Assembly (NCBI RefSeq): GCF_014851565.1
Contig: NZ_JACVAA010000003.1
Coordinates: forward strand, 310,001 to 374,000
DNA length: 64,000 nt
Source: Pseudomonas sp. PDM15
GTDB lineage: Bacteria > Pseudomonadota > Gammaproteobacteria > Pseudomonadales > Pseudomonadaceae
Direction: 5' to 3'
Positions 33,799-45,722 of this stretch are shown in pieces. How positions within the stretch are numbered: the first letter of the stretch is position 1; every line of letters starts with the position of its first letter. A program made the translations under genes and the position numbers. The notes under the pieces are model-generated. The model searched no databases. It saw only the letters and a program-made list of their open reading frames with translations, and was not told where the DNA came from.

Positions 33799-35957
33799 TT
33801 AGCCTTGCTCGGCGACCAGGATCAGGGCGCCCAGCGGTGGCAGGTCGAGTGGCAGTGACTGGGGCTGGCCGTGGTCGCTGTGGGCGATGGTGTGCACCTG
33901 GCCACGGCTGCCGGCGGCCGAGCCCAGATAGCACTCGTCGTCGCTATTGAGCAGCACGCGCCAGCTGCCGGCGATGGGCACGCCGACGCGGTAGTCGCCG
34001 CGCGGCACCGGGGTGTAGTTCTGCACCACCAGCAGCGGCCGCTCGCCCTCGGCGTGGCGTAGCCAGGCGAACACGCTGTTGCGCTGGTCGTCGCCGATCA
34101 GCCACTGGAAGCCTTCGGCGCGGCCATCCAGGCGATGCAACGCCGGGTAGTCGCGGTACAGGCGATTGAGGTCGCGCACGAGGTTCTGTACGCCGACGTG
34201 CTCGCCGTAGTGCAGCAGGTACCAGTCCAGCTGTTGGTCGTGATCCCACTCGCGCCACTGGCCGAACTCGCAGCCCATGAACAGCAGCTTCTTGCCCGGA
34301 TGCGTCCACATGTTGGCGAGGAACAGGCGCAGGTTGGCGAACTGCTGCCAGCGGTCGCCGGGCATCTTGCCCAGCAGCGAGCCCTTGCCGTGCACCACCT
34401 CGTCATGGGAGATCGGCAGCACGAAATGCTCGGAGAAGGCGTAGATCAGGCCGAAGGTCAGCTGGTGATGGTGGAAGCTGCGGTGCACCGGGTCCTGCTG
34501 GATATAGGCCAGGCTGTCGTGCATCCAGCCCATGTTCCACTTGTAGGCGAAGCCCAGGCCGCCCTCGCCGCTCGGTCGACTGACGCCCGGCCAGGCGGTG
34601 GACTCCTCGGCGATCACCAGGGCGCCGGGCGCCTCGCTGGCGACCACCTCGTTGAGGTGACGGAGGAACTCGATGGCCTCCAGGTTCTCGCGACCGCCGT
34701 GGCGGTTGGGAATCCACTCGCCGTCCTTGCGCGAATAGTCGCGGTAGAGCATCGAGGCCACCGCATCCACGCGCAGGCCATCTATGTGGTAGGTGCGCAG
34801 CCAGTGCAGCGCCGACGCCAACATGAAGCCGTGCACCTCGGTGCGGCCGAGGTTGTAGATGAAGGTGTCCCAGTCCTGGTGGAAGCCCTCGAACGGGTGC
34901 GCGTACTCGTACAGCGCCGTGCCGTCGAAGCGCGCCAGGCCATGCTCGTCGGTGGGAAAATGCGCCGGCACCCAGTCGAGGATCACGCCGATGCCGGCGC
35001 GGTGGCAGGCATCGACGAAGGCGGCAAAATCGGCCGGCGAACCGTAGCGCGAGGTCGGCGCGAACATCGACAGCGGCTGGTAGCCCCAGGAGCCGCCGAA
35101 CGGGTGCTCCATCACCGGCAGCAGTTCGATGTGGGTGAAGCCCAGGTCCTGCACGTAGGGAATCAGGCGCTCGGCCAGCTCGGCCCAGGTCGGCGGGCGT
35201 TCGTCGACGTGCTGCCAGGAGCCGGCATGCACCTCGTAGATGCTCAGGGGCCGGTCATGGCCCTGGTGCCGTTGCCGGTTGGCCAGCCAGTCCTGGTCGG
35301 TCCAGGCGAAGTCCAGCGACGCGGCGACCCGCGAGCCGGTGGCGGGCGGATGCTCGCCCTCCAACGCCAAGGGATCGGCCTTGAGCGGCAGCACGCCGTC
35401 GGCGCCGAGAATCTCGAACTTGTATACCGTGCCGGCACCCAGGCGCGGGATGAACAGCTCCCAGACCCCGCTCGGGTAGCGCAGGCGCATGGGGTGGCGG
35501 CGTCCGTCCCAGCCGTTGAAGTCTCCGACCACCGAAACCCGCCGGGCGTTGGGCGCCCATACGGCGAAGCGCACGCCCGGCACGCCGTCCTGCTGCATCA
35601 GCTGGGCGCCCAGGCAGCGGCCGAGATCGCGGTGATTGCCCTCGGCGAACAGGTACAGGTCGATATCGCCGAGCAGCGCGCCAAAGGCGTAGGGATCCTC
35701 GGTTTCCTGCTCGGCCTCGGGCCAGTGGATGCGCAGGCGATACGGCTGGGGTCGCTCCAGTCTCAGGCTGAACAGCCCTCCGGCGTCTTCCAGCTGCATG
35801 GCGCCGAGCAGCTCGCCGCTGTCGGCGGCCAGCAGCTCGACCGCCAGTGCGCCCGGCAGCCATACCCGTACCAGGCTGCCGTCGCCATCCGGTTGCGGGC
35901 CTAGAAAGGCAAAGGGGTCGCCATGCTCGGCGCGGCGCAGACGTTCCAGGTCAGTCA

Positions 35958-35958
<1 letters not shown>
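33799..35958 (-). CDS. glgB: 1,4-alpha-glucan branching enzyme GlgB
   Basis: This 719-residue GH13 enzyme makes alpha-1,6 branches in alpha-glucan. It has an N-terminal carbohydrate-binding N1 region and a CBM48 domain ([20 protein letters not shown]). The (beta/alpha)8 barrel has the nucleophile in [17 protein letters not shown], the acid/base Glu in [13 protein letters not shown] and the third acid in [14 protein letters not shown]-terminal beta domain follows. ATG 35958 shares its first base with the stop codon of treS (TGATG), so translation is coupled. It completes the operon glgE, treS-maltokinase, glgB: the linear glucan made by GlgE becomes branched. Confidence 0.96.
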
Positions 35959-39251
<3,293 letters not shown>

Positions 39252-39264
39252 GCGGTCACTCCTG

Positions 39265-41256
39265 TCAGCGCACCGGGCGTACGCGCCAGATGCCGAACGG
39301 CAGATGCCAGGGTTCGATGCGCATCCACTGCACCTTGCCGTGCCACGTCCAGCGGTGGCCGTTCATCAGGTCCTCCCCCTCCAGCGCGGCATCGTCGGCC
39401 AGGCCGAACTCCCACAGCGGCAGCTCGAAGCTGGCCTCCTGGGCGTTATGCGGGTCGAGGCTGACGGCGACCAGGATGAAGTTGTCGCGCTCGGCGGTGC
39501 GCTTGCCGAAGAAGAGGATGTTGTCGTTCCAGGCGTTGTAGGCCTGGAAGCCGAAGTGGCTGTGCAGGGCGCGGTTGTCGCGGCGGATCTGGTTCAGGCG
39601 GGTGATCTCGCCGACGATGTTGCCCGGCGCGTGGTAGTCGCGCGGGCGCAGCTGGTATTTCTCCGAGTCGAGGTACTCTTCCTTGCCCGGCACCGGCGCC
39701 GCCTCGCACAGCTCGAAGCCGGAATACATGCCCCACAGGCCCGACCCCATGGTCGCCAGCGCGGCGCGGATGAGAAAACCGGCGCGACCGCCGTGATGCA
39801 GGAAGTAGGGATTGATGTCCGGCGTGTTGACGAAGAAGTTCGGCCGGTAGCACTCGCGCCAGGGCGACTGGTTGAGCTCGGCGAAGTATTCCTCCAGCTC
39901 CTTCTTGCTGTTGCGCCAGGTGAAGTAGGTGTAGCTCTGGGCGAAACCGAGCTTGCCCAGACGCGCCATCATCGCCGGGCGGGTGAAGGCCTCGGAAAGG
40001 AAGATCACCTCGGGATTCGCAAGGCGCACCTCGGCGATCAGCCACTCCCAGAACGGCATCGGCTTGGTGTGTGGATTGTCCACGCGAAACAGGGTGACGC
40101 CCTGCTCCACCCAGCCCTGCACCACCTCCAGCAGTGCCATCCACAGCTCCGGCACGGCGGCCTCGGCGTAGAAGTCGACGTTGACGATGTCCTCGTACTT
40201 CTTCGGTGGGTTCTCGGCGTGGCGAATGGTGCCGTCGGGTCGCCAGCTGAACCAGCCGGGATGCTGCTTGAGCCAGGGATGGTCGGGCGAGCACTGGATG
40301 GCGAAGTCCAGTGCCACTTCCAGGCCATGGTTACGCGCGGCCTGCACCAGGTCGCGGAAGTCCTCCAGACTGCCCAGCTCGGGATGCACTGCCTCGTGCC
40401 CACCCTCGGCACTACCAATGGCGTAGGGGCTGCCGGGATCATCCGGGCCGGCCTTGAGGCTGTTGTTGGGGCCCTTGCGATGGGTGCGGCCAATGGGGTG
40501 GATGGGCGGGAAATACAGTACATCGAAGCCCATCGCGGCGATGTCCGGCAGGCGCCGCTGCACGTCGGTGAAGGTGCCGTGGCGCTGCGGATCGCCGCTT
40601 TCCGAACGCGGGAACAGTTCGTACCAGCTGGCGAACTCGGCCAGCTTGCGGTCTACATCGAGCGGAAACACTCCGCTGCGCACCAAATGCGGACGGTGCT
40701 CGGCCTGGCCCATCAGCTCGCTGGTAAGCGGGTCGAGCAGCACGGCCACGCGCTGGTCCAGCGTCTCGCAATCGGCCAGGCGCCCGAGCAGCCCGACGAA
40801 TCGCTCAGCCAGCTGTGCCGGTGCCTCCGCGCCGATGCGCCGAACCAGAGCCTCGCCCTCCTGGATCTCCAGGGCCACGGGCACGCCGGCGGCGTACTTC
40901 TTCTTCAATTCGTAGTGATAGCTGGCGTAGATGTCCTGCCAGGCCTCGATGACGAACTCCGCCCGGCCGGGCGCCTCCGGCACCAGCCAGCCGCGCCAGC
41001 GATCATTACCTTGCGCCTGCAGCGGCACGCGTTGCCATTGCTGCTCGCCGGCACCACGCCAGAGCAGCGCCGCGGCGATCTGGTCATGGCCATCGGTGAA
41101 GATCACCGCGTCGACGGCCAGCGCTTGCCCTACCAGGCACTTGGCGGCGAAGCGTCCGCCTTCGACCTGCGGCATCACCGACTCGATGGCAATGCGCGGC
41201 GCGGCGGCGGCGAGACTAGCGTTGACGCGGGCTTCGGCCTGGCGAATCGCATGCAT
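39265..41256 (-). CDS. glgE: alpha-1,4-glucan:maltose-1-phosphate maltosyltransferase GlgE
   Basis: This 663-residue GH13 subfamily 3 enzyme transfers maltosyl units from maltose-1-phosphate to alpha-1,4-glucan. An N-terminal beta-sandwich (about 1-190) precedes the barrel with DFAIQCSPDHPWL, the nucleophile in GVTLFRVDNPHTKP and the acid/base Glu in VIFLSEAFTRPAMM. The start MHAIRQAEARV is supported by AGGAG 9 bases upstream; the frame runs further upstream without family similarity. It is the first gene of the minus-strand glgE-treS-glgB operon. No glgA, glgC or glgP is in the window, so glucan here would be made from trehalose. Confidence 0.95.
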   Translation of the reverse strand: MHAIRQAEARVNASLAAAAPRIAIESVMPQVEGGRFAAKCLVGQALAVDAVIFTDGHDQIAAALLWRGAGEQQWQRVPLQAQGNDRWRGWLVPEAPGRAEFVIEAWQDIYASYHYELKKKYAAGVPVALEIQEGEALVRRIGAEAPAQLAERFVGLLGRLADCETLDQRVAVLLDPLTSELMGQAEHRPHLVRSGVFPLDVDRKLAEFASWYELFPRSESGDPQRHGTFTDVQRRLPDIAAMGFDVLYFPPIHPIGRTHRKGPNNSLKAGPDDPGSPYAIGSAEGGHEAVHPELGSLEDFRDLVQAARNHGLEVALDFAIQCSPDHPWLKQHPGWFSWRPDGTIRHAENPPKKYEDIVNVDFYAEAAVPELWMALLEVVQGWVEQGVTLFRVDNPHTKPMPFWEWLIAEVRLANPEVIFLSEAFTRPAMMARLGKLGFAQSYTYFTWRNSKKELEEYFAELNQSPWRECYRPNFFVNTPDINPYFLHHGGRAGFLIRAALATMGSGLWGMYSGFELCEAAPVPGKEEYLDSEKYQLRPRDYHAPGNIVGEITRLNQIRRDNRALHSHFGFQAYNAWNDNILFFGKRTAERDNFILVAVSLDPHNAQEASFELPLWEFGLADDAALEGEDLMNGHRWTWHGKVQWMRIEPWHLPFGIWRVRPVR

Positions 41257-41365
41257 CGCAATGGGCTCCTTGACGCCCGGCGGACGTGTACTGGGAAAGA
41301 GAGGGTGGGCCGGCAGCGGCTTCCTTGAGTTCCGAGCCCGCTGCGGCGGCAAAAGTTCAGGCTGC

Positions 41366-41608
41366 TTACAGCGGGATACCATCGGCGTAGAGCACGCCGC
41401 GCTCGGGATGGATGTCGAGAATCGAGCGCAGCATGCGCTCCGCCGCATCCTCCGCCTCGCGCTCGCAGACGCAGCGTGGGTCAAACACCCAGAGCACTGT
41501 CACCTCGCCGCCGTAACGCTTGGGTTGGTACTCGATGAGGCCGATGAAACTGGCGCCGTTGTACATGGCATCGGTCCACGCCGTGCAATGTTCAAACTCG
41601 CGGAACAT
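41366..41608 (-). CDS. small conserved protein of unknown function
   Basis: This 80-residue protein begins MFREFEHCTAWTDAMYNG and ends ERGVLYADGIPL. It is compact and mixed alpha/beta, with two cysteines in the stretch RCVCERE and no membrane segment or signal peptide. GAGAGG six bases before the ATG and normal codon use support it as a real gene. It lies between glgE and the MgtC gene on the same strand and may be read with them. No function can be given. Confidence 0.6.
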   Translation of the reverse strand: MFREFEHCTAWTDAMYNGASFIGLIEYQPKRYGGEVTVLWVFDPRCVCEREAEDAAERMLRSILDIHPERGVLYADGIPL

Positions 41609-41622
41609 GAGATACCTCTCCG

Positions 41623-42090
41623 CTAGGGTGGTGGCTGCTTGGCCTCGCGTTCGAGAGCCGGCAGCGCGTGGAGGATGACCAGAGCCAGCAGCGTGGCCAG
41701 CAACGCGGTGCCTTCCCGACCAAGGCCTACGGCAATACCGATGGCGGTGCTGAACCAGAGCGAGGCCGAGGTGGTGAGTCCCTTCACTTCGCTGTCGCTG
41801 TTGCCTTTGAGAATGGTGCCGGCACAGAGGAAGCCGATACCGGCGGCAATCCCCTGGATAACCCGGCTGATGGCGTCATGCTCAGCCCCATCGAGCTCCA
41901 AAAGCATGGCGAACAGCGCCGCGCCCAGGGTCACTAGCATGTGGGTGCGCAGCCCTGCAGCCTTACCCTTTGACTCGCGTTCGAAGCCCAGCAGGCCGCC
42001 GAGCAGCGCGGCCATCAGCAGGCGCAGGCCCGCGCGCAGCATCTGCTCTGGCTGCCCGAAGTCGGCGAACTCGTCGTGCAGAGTCGCCAT
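41623..42090 (-). CDS. MgtC/SapB family inner-membrane protein
   Basis: This 155-residue membrane protein has the MgtC/SapB signature at its start (LLMAALLGGLLGFERESKGKA, LRTHMLVTLGAALF) and about four transmembrane helices. RVIQGIAAGIGFLCAGTIL and LTTSASLWFSTAIGIAVG are typical. MgtC-type proteins matter for growth in low magnesium and inside macrophages, and some inhibit the ATP synthase; short SapB forms like this lack the C-terminal ACT-like domain of true MgtC. A longer frame to 42198 exists, but family similarity begins at MATLHDEF. The ribosome site is weak and may rely on the small gene ending 11 bases upstream. Confidence 0.88.
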   Translation of the reverse strand: MATLHDEFADFGQPEQMLRAGLRLLMAALLGGLLGFERESKGKAAGLRTHMLVTLGAALFAMLLELDGAEHDAISRVIQGIAAGIGFLCAGTILKGNSDSEVKGLTTSASLWFSTAIGIAVGLGREGTALLATLLALVILHALPALEREAKQPPP

Positions 42091-42101
42091 CAGGTAATCG
42101 C

Positions 42102-42287
42102 TCAGCTCCAAGGCAGCTGCCGACCAGGGCGCACACTCAGCAGCGCCTGGCGCTCTCCTGGCAACAGATAGCGCCGGGTACCGCCGCGGCTGCAGCATTC
42201 GTGCAGCAGCTCACTGCCGCACAGGCGCAGGGCGGAGGATCGATCAGGGAACCATTGGCATCCGGAAATCAGACAAAGCATGGTCAT
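42102..42287 (-). CDS. possible small lipoprotein-like peptide, unknown
   Basis: This 61-residue frame starts MTMLCLISGCQWF and has CGSELLHECC and RRYLLPGERQALL further on. GGAG lies 8 bases before the ATG, and the stop lies 11 bases before the MgtC start, which suggests a short two-gene unit. LISGC resembles a lipobox, but the signal would be very short and has no positive residue, so lipidation is doubtful. Coding status is uncertain. Confidence 0.42.
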   Translation of the reverse strand: MTMLCLISGCQWFPDRSSALRLCGSELLHECCSRGGTRRYLLPGERQALLSVRPGRQLPWS

Positions 42288-42423
42288 GGTGGCCACTCCG
42301 TTGGGTCTCTAGAAAGTGACTCGCAACGCAGCGGAAGGTTTGATGAAATTTCGAACTATCGAGGTCTGCCCGCTTCTCTTGAGGTGAAGCCGCACGAATG
42401 CGGTGCCAGTGGAGATGACGACC

Positions 42424-42792
42424 ATGCCTCGCGGTAGCAAAGACAAGTACACCGACAAGCAGAAGCGCAAAGCCGAGCACATCGAGGAGAGTTACGAGTC
42501 CCGTGGCGTCTCCAAGGGTGAGGCGGAGGCACGGGCGTGGGCCACGGTGAACAAGCAATCCGGCGGCGGCGAGCGCAAAGGCGGCTCGGGCCAGAAGAAG
42601 AGCCCGGAGAAGAAGGCAGCCGCGCGCAAATCGTCAGCTCGCCGCGCGGCCGAAACTCGCGAAGGTGTGCCACGGCCAGGCTCGAAGCTGGAATCGATGA
42701 CTCGCCCGGAGCTGATGGACCTGGCGCGCAAGCGTGACATCCGCGGGCGCTCGACCATGCGTAAGGCAGAACTGATCGAGGCCCTTGGCTGA
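42424..42792 (+). CDS. small basic protein with C-terminal SAP/Rho-N-like motif
   Basis: This 122-residue protein begins MPRGSKDKYTDKQKRKAEHIEESYESRGVS, with GEAEARAWATVNKQSGGG typical of small proteins found widely in proteobacteria. A Lys/Ala/Arg-rich linker follows. The C-terminal stretch MTRPELMDLARKRDIRGRS and MRKAELIEALG is a helix-extended-helix of the SAP or Rho N-terminal type, which usually binds nucleic acid. The start at 42424 places GGAG 9 bases upstream; ATG 42415 would abut it. A DNA- or RNA-binding stress role is plausible but unproven. Confidence 0.78.
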   Translation: MPRGSKDKYTDKQKRKAEHIEESYESRGVSKGEAEARAWATVNKQSGGGERKGGSGQKKSPEKKAAARKSSARRAAETREGVPRPGSKLESMTRPELMDLARKRDIRGRSTMRKAELIEALG

Positions 42793-42801
42793 CCTACCCG
42801 G

Positions 42802-43245
42802 CTACTCGTCTTCGCCCTCGGTCACCTGGTCCGTCCAGGGCTTGCCATCCAGCGGGGCGGAACGCGCCAGCTCGGCTTCGTCGAGGCCGATGCCGCCACC
42901 GATAGCCGACTCGTCGACCACGCTCAGCTCCTTGTCGAGCGGGTGGCTGTCGCCCAGCTCGTCCGGCGAGTTGGCTCCGCTCTCATCGAACAGGGTGTCG
43001 GGGCTGAGGTCGTCCATGCTCACATTGTCCTCGTGGGCACTGTCGGTCAGCGTCTCGCCACCGGTCATGCCGGCATGCGACTCACGTTCGGCCGAGTACT
43101 CCTCGCGCACCTCGGCCTCCGGGCGTTGATCGCCGGCACGGCCCTCGCGCTCATCGTGGCGGTCATCGAAATCCAGTTCGCGGACCGAGCCCATGCGGTC
43201 CTCGATATCGTCTATCTCGTGAACGCGCGGCGTGTGCTTGTTCAT
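42802..43245 (-). CDS. conserved acidic, probably disordered protein
   Basis: This 147-residue, strongly acidic protein begins MNKHTPRVHEIDDIEDRMGSVRELDFDDR and ends GKPWTDQVTEGEDE. It is rich in Asp, Glu, Ser and Gly with few hydrophobic stretches, so it is probably disordered. Recurrent short motifs (DDLSPDTL, GGGIGLDEAELARSAPLDGKP) resemble a Pseudomonas family sometimes annotated as HPr-related, but no phosphocarrier histidine motif is visible. It converges with the basic SAP-like gene, whose stop is 10 bases away. Function unknown. Confidence 0.7.
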   Translation of the reverse strand: MNKHTPRVHEIDDIEDRMGSVRELDFDDRHDEREGRAGDQRPEAEVREEYSAERESHAGMTGGETLTDSAHEDNVSMDDLSPDTLFDESGANSPDELGDSHPLDKELSVVDESAIGGGIGLDEAELARSAPLDGKPWTDQVTEGEDE

Positions 43246-43320
43246 GCTGCTTCTCCGGTCGGCTGGTGTTCCTCTGTCGACTGGCGGCCGCGACGATGAT
43301 TCAAGCTGTTTGCCGCTACC

Positions 43321-43671
43321 TCAGAAGCGAATGCGCATGCTACGGCTCGGCAGCTCGTCCAGCTGCAATGCCTGGGCGGAAGACTGCTGGACGGCCTGGA
43401 GGTCATTGAACATCGGCTGCGGCGGCGATTCGAAGATGGGTGCCAGGTAGCCTGGCGATTGGTCGTAGCCGATCGGGGTGGAGTGATCGAGATTGCGCAG
43501 CAGAGGCTGTAGATCGATGACCTGGTCCATCGCTGGCGTGCGCGCGGGCACTCGGTCGAAGGATTGCCATGCGAGGAAAGTGCATAGCGGTGTGCAGATC
43601 AACAGTACGACGAGGTAATAGTCGAGAAATGATTCCCCGGGCCGATCCCGGCCAGACTCCACAGTACCCAT
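43321..43671 (-). CDS. single-pass membrane protein of unknown function
   Basis: This 116-residue frame starts MGTVESGRDRPGESF. One hydrophobic helix (YYLVVLLICTPLCTFLAW, about residues 17-34) is followed by a periplasm-like tail rich in Pro, Gln, Ser and Leu, ending RSMRIRF. GGAG lies 10 bases before the ATG. The codon pattern is consistent with coding, but no family is recognised. A longer start to 43725 is possible. The role is unknown. Confidence 0.5.
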   Translation of the reverse strand: MGTVESGRDRPGESFLDYYLVVLLICTPLCTFLAWQSFDRVPARTPAMDQVIDLQPLLRNLDHSTPIGYDQSPGYLAPIFESPPQPMFNDLQAVQQSSAQALQLDELPSRSMRIRF

Positions 43672-44047
43672 GGCGGCTGTTCTCCCTGGTGGGTGTGCAC
43701 CGACAGCCGCGAAAGCAGTGCGCACCGGATGAAATTGTCGTAACCCCTGACAGCGAGCATTGGGCAGTGATGGCCATGAGCCTGAAAACGCGGGCGACCC
43801 TTGAGCCAGAACGGATTGTCCGGCATATCGCGGAGTGATGAAGATATCTTTTGGAGATAAAAGGATATCCCTTCCGCATATCGGGTGAATAAATCGCGCC
43901 GTTATGCCTTCTAGAGCCTCTGCGGCGGGCTTTACCCGGCGAGTTATGCGTTTAAGTCATTAAAAAAGACTGAACACTTGTCGCCTCGTTCTCTCCGAGT
44001 AAGGGTGCATCGGCACATACACCAAATTACTGACGAGGATCCAAAAA
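43672..44047. other. 376-base intergenic region without a recognised gene
   Basis: Between the divergent membrane-protein and KGG genes. It is more AT-rich than its surroundings, with repeated GATATC-like stretches (43845-43885) and an AAAAAAGACTGAACACTT stretch that may belong to the KGG-gene promoter. Short open frames here show no family signal. No RNA gene or clear operator is recognised. Confidence 0.4.
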
Positions 44048-44218
44048 ATGGCTCAACATCGCGGCGGTAAGGGCAATTTCGCGGAAGACCCCCAGCGTGC
44101 TTCCGAGGCCGGCAAGAAAGGTGGCCATGTGAGTGGGGGCAACTTCAAGAACGACCCTCAGCGTGCCTCCGAGGCAGGCCGCAAAGGCGGCCAGAACAGC
44201 CACGGCGGTCGCAACTAG
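44048..44218 (+). CDS. KGG-repeat general stress protein (YciG / con-10 type)
   Basis: This 56-residue hydrophilic protein begins MAQHRGGKGNFAEDPQRASEAGKKGG and repeats the unit as GGNFKNDPQRASEAGRKGG, ending NSHGGRN. This is the KGG stress-protein repeat, with two full copies of about 22 residues. Relatives accumulate in stationary phase or under desiccation or osmotic stress; their mechanism is unknown. GAGG lies 11 bases before the ATG. It belongs with the surrounding stress genes (glgE operon, DUF2383 protein). A strong hairpin follows the stop. Confidence 0.88.
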   Translation: MAQHRGGKGNFAEDPQRASEAGKKGGHVSGGNFKNDPQRASEAGRKGGQNSHGGRN

Positions 44219-44228
44219 CAATCTGCGC

Positions 44229-44257
44229 AACTCGAGAGCGGCCTCCGCTCTCGAGTT
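44229..44257. terminator. 13-bp hairpin between the KGG gene and pqiA
   Basis: AACTCGAGAGCGG and CCGCTCTCGAGTT form a perfect 13-bp stem with a three-base loop between two convergent genes. There is no T-run on either side, so it may act as a bidirectional terminator with help, or as an mRNA 3'-end stabiliser. Confidence 0.6.
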
Positions 44258-44294
44258 CCAGCCCAACGTTTCCGCTCATCCTTGCCTTACCAGG

Positions 44295-44939
44295 CTAATC
44301 CGCCTGGGCGGTAGCCTCCTGCTCCTCCACATCCTCGTCGAAGGTGTTGTCCCAGATCAGTCGCGGGTCGAAGGTGACTGCGGCAATCATGGTCAGGATC
44401 ACTACGGTGGCGAAGGCCGCGGCGCCCAGATTGGCCTGGATGCTGGCCAGGTTGCCGAAATTGACCACCGTCACCAGGATGGCGATGACGAAGATATCCA
44501 GCATCGACCAGCGCCCGATCCATTCGATGAAGCGGTACATAAGGATGCGCTGCTGCGCCGACATCGGCTGATGCCGTTGCACCGAGTACAGCAGCATGGC
44601 GATGCCCACCAGCTTGAAGGTCGGCACCAGGATGCTGGCGACGAACACCACCAGAGCGATCGGCAGCATGTCGGCATGGATCAGCTCCAGCACCCCGCCC
44701 ATGATGGTCGACGGCGCGCCCTTGCCGAGGAAGCTGACAGTCATGATCGGCAGCACGTTGGCCGGAATATAGAGAATCGCGGCGGTGATCAGCAGGGCCC
44801 AGGTGCGCGCGATGCTGTCCGGCCGGCGTGCATGCAGGCGACCACCGCAGCGCGTGCAATGTTGTACTTCGCCTTCGCGCAGGTATTCCAGCTTGTGGCA
44901 CTCCCCGCAGACGATGATGCCGGCATCAAGTGCGCGCAT
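44295..44939 (-). CDS. paraquat-inducible protein A, second half (PqiA domain)
   Basis: This 214-residue membrane protein has an N-terminal zinc-ribbon-like CGECHKLEYL...CTRCGG and four transmembrane helices of the PqiA domain (ILYIPANVLPIMTVSFLG, HADMLPIALVVFVASILVPTFKL, GRWSMLDIFVIAILVTVVNF). In E. coli PqiA is one protein with two such halves. Here the halves are separate genes overlapping by 14 bases. ATG 44939 is chosen because GAGGAGG sits six bases upstream; ATG 44945 abuts it. PqiA acts with the MCE protein PqiB in lipid traffic between membranes, but no pqiB follows. Confidence 0.88.
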   Translation of the reverse strand: MRALDAGIIVCGECHKLEYLREGEVQHCTRCGGRLHARRPDSIARTWALLITAAILYIPANVLPIMTVSFLGKGAPSTIMGGVLELIHADMLPIALVVFVASILVPTFKLVGIAMLLYSVQRHQPMSAQQRILMYRFIEWIGRWSMLDIFVIAILVTVVNFGNLASIQANLGAAAFATVVILTMIAAVTFDPRLIWDNTFDEDVEEQEATAQAD

Positions 44940-45585
44940 CGCCATCCTCCTCTTCGCTCAGCGCGTCCCATACCTGGTGCGGAGACATGGTGACCTCCAG
45001 CCAGATCTGCGCCAGCATCAGCGCGATGAAGCAGGCCAGGCCGACCCCCAGGTGCAGCTTGGCCATGTCGATCAGCTTGACGATGGATACCAGGATGCCG
45101 AACAGGTACACCTCGAGCATGCCCCACTCACGCACGTGGTGATAGATGCGATAGCAGTAGCAGGCCAGCGGCCGCAGGGCCGGCCGCGGCATGGCGATCA
45201 GCACGAACAGCTGGCAGAGCAGTTTGAGCAGCGGCACCAGCATGCTGCAGAAGAACACCACCACGGCCACGCCTTGCATGTCCGAGTGATACAGCCCCAC
45301 CACCCCGCTCCATACCGTGTCCACGGCGTGCTGGCCGAGAATGCTGAGGCTCATGATCGGCAGGAAGTTGGCCGGCACGAACAGGATCAGCGCGGTCAGC
45401 ACCAGGGCCAGCGAGCGGCGGCGCATATGCGATCGGTGCACCACCATCTCGTAGCCGCAGCGTGGGCAGCAAGCCTTCTGCTCTTCCCCCACACGCGGGT
45501 GGTGCATGAGCAGATCGCATTCGTGACAAGCGATCAGCTGCTCCAGCGGCGGTAGCTGTCCTCGGGTCAGGCTTTCGGATTGCAC
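44926..45585 (-). CDS. paraquat-inducible protein A, first half (PqiA domain)
   Basis: This 219-residue membrane protein has an N-terminal zinc ribbon (CHECDLLM...CCPRCGYEMV) and a PqiA four-helix domain (ILFVPANFLPIMSLSILG, HSDMQGVAVVVFFCSMLVPLLKL, VREWGMLEVYLFGILVSIVKL). It starts at GTG 45585 with GGAAGAGA just upstream. The downstream gene encodes the matching second half and overlaps it. Together they correspond to full-length PqiA/YebS of E. coli. Both halves keep complete motifs, so this is a stable two-gene form rather than a frameshift. Confidence 0.88.
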   Translation of the reverse strand: MQSESLTRGQLPPLEQLIACHECDLLMHHPRVGEEQKACCPRCGYEMVVHRSHMRRRSLALVLTALILFVPANFLPIMSLSILGQHAVDTVWSGVVGLYHSDMQGVAVVVFFCSMLVPLLKLLCQLFVLIAMPRPALRPLACYCYRIYHHVREWGMLEVYLFGILVSIVKLIDMAKLHLGVGLACFIALMLAQIWLEVTMSPHQVWDALSEEEDGDART

Positions 45586-45722
45586 TCTCTTCCACCTCTC
45601 GACTCGGCAGCCCGTCCTCAGGCCGCAGGCTAGATATTACCCGCATTGCGCAACTTTGCCGCAGCGCCCGCAGCACGGCTTCGTGCTAGGGTGCGTAGAA
45701 CCCACCCTCAAGAGGTTTGCGC

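Noticed and set aside
42244..42558. Minus-strand frame opposite the SAP-like gene, with a hydrophobic stretch
   Set aside because: It overlaps a better-supported plus-strand gene for part of its length and has no good ribosome site.
44926..44945. Frameshift in pqiA
   Set aside because: Both parts have their own ribosome site and their own complete zinc ribbon and membrane domain, so a true two-gene form is more likely.
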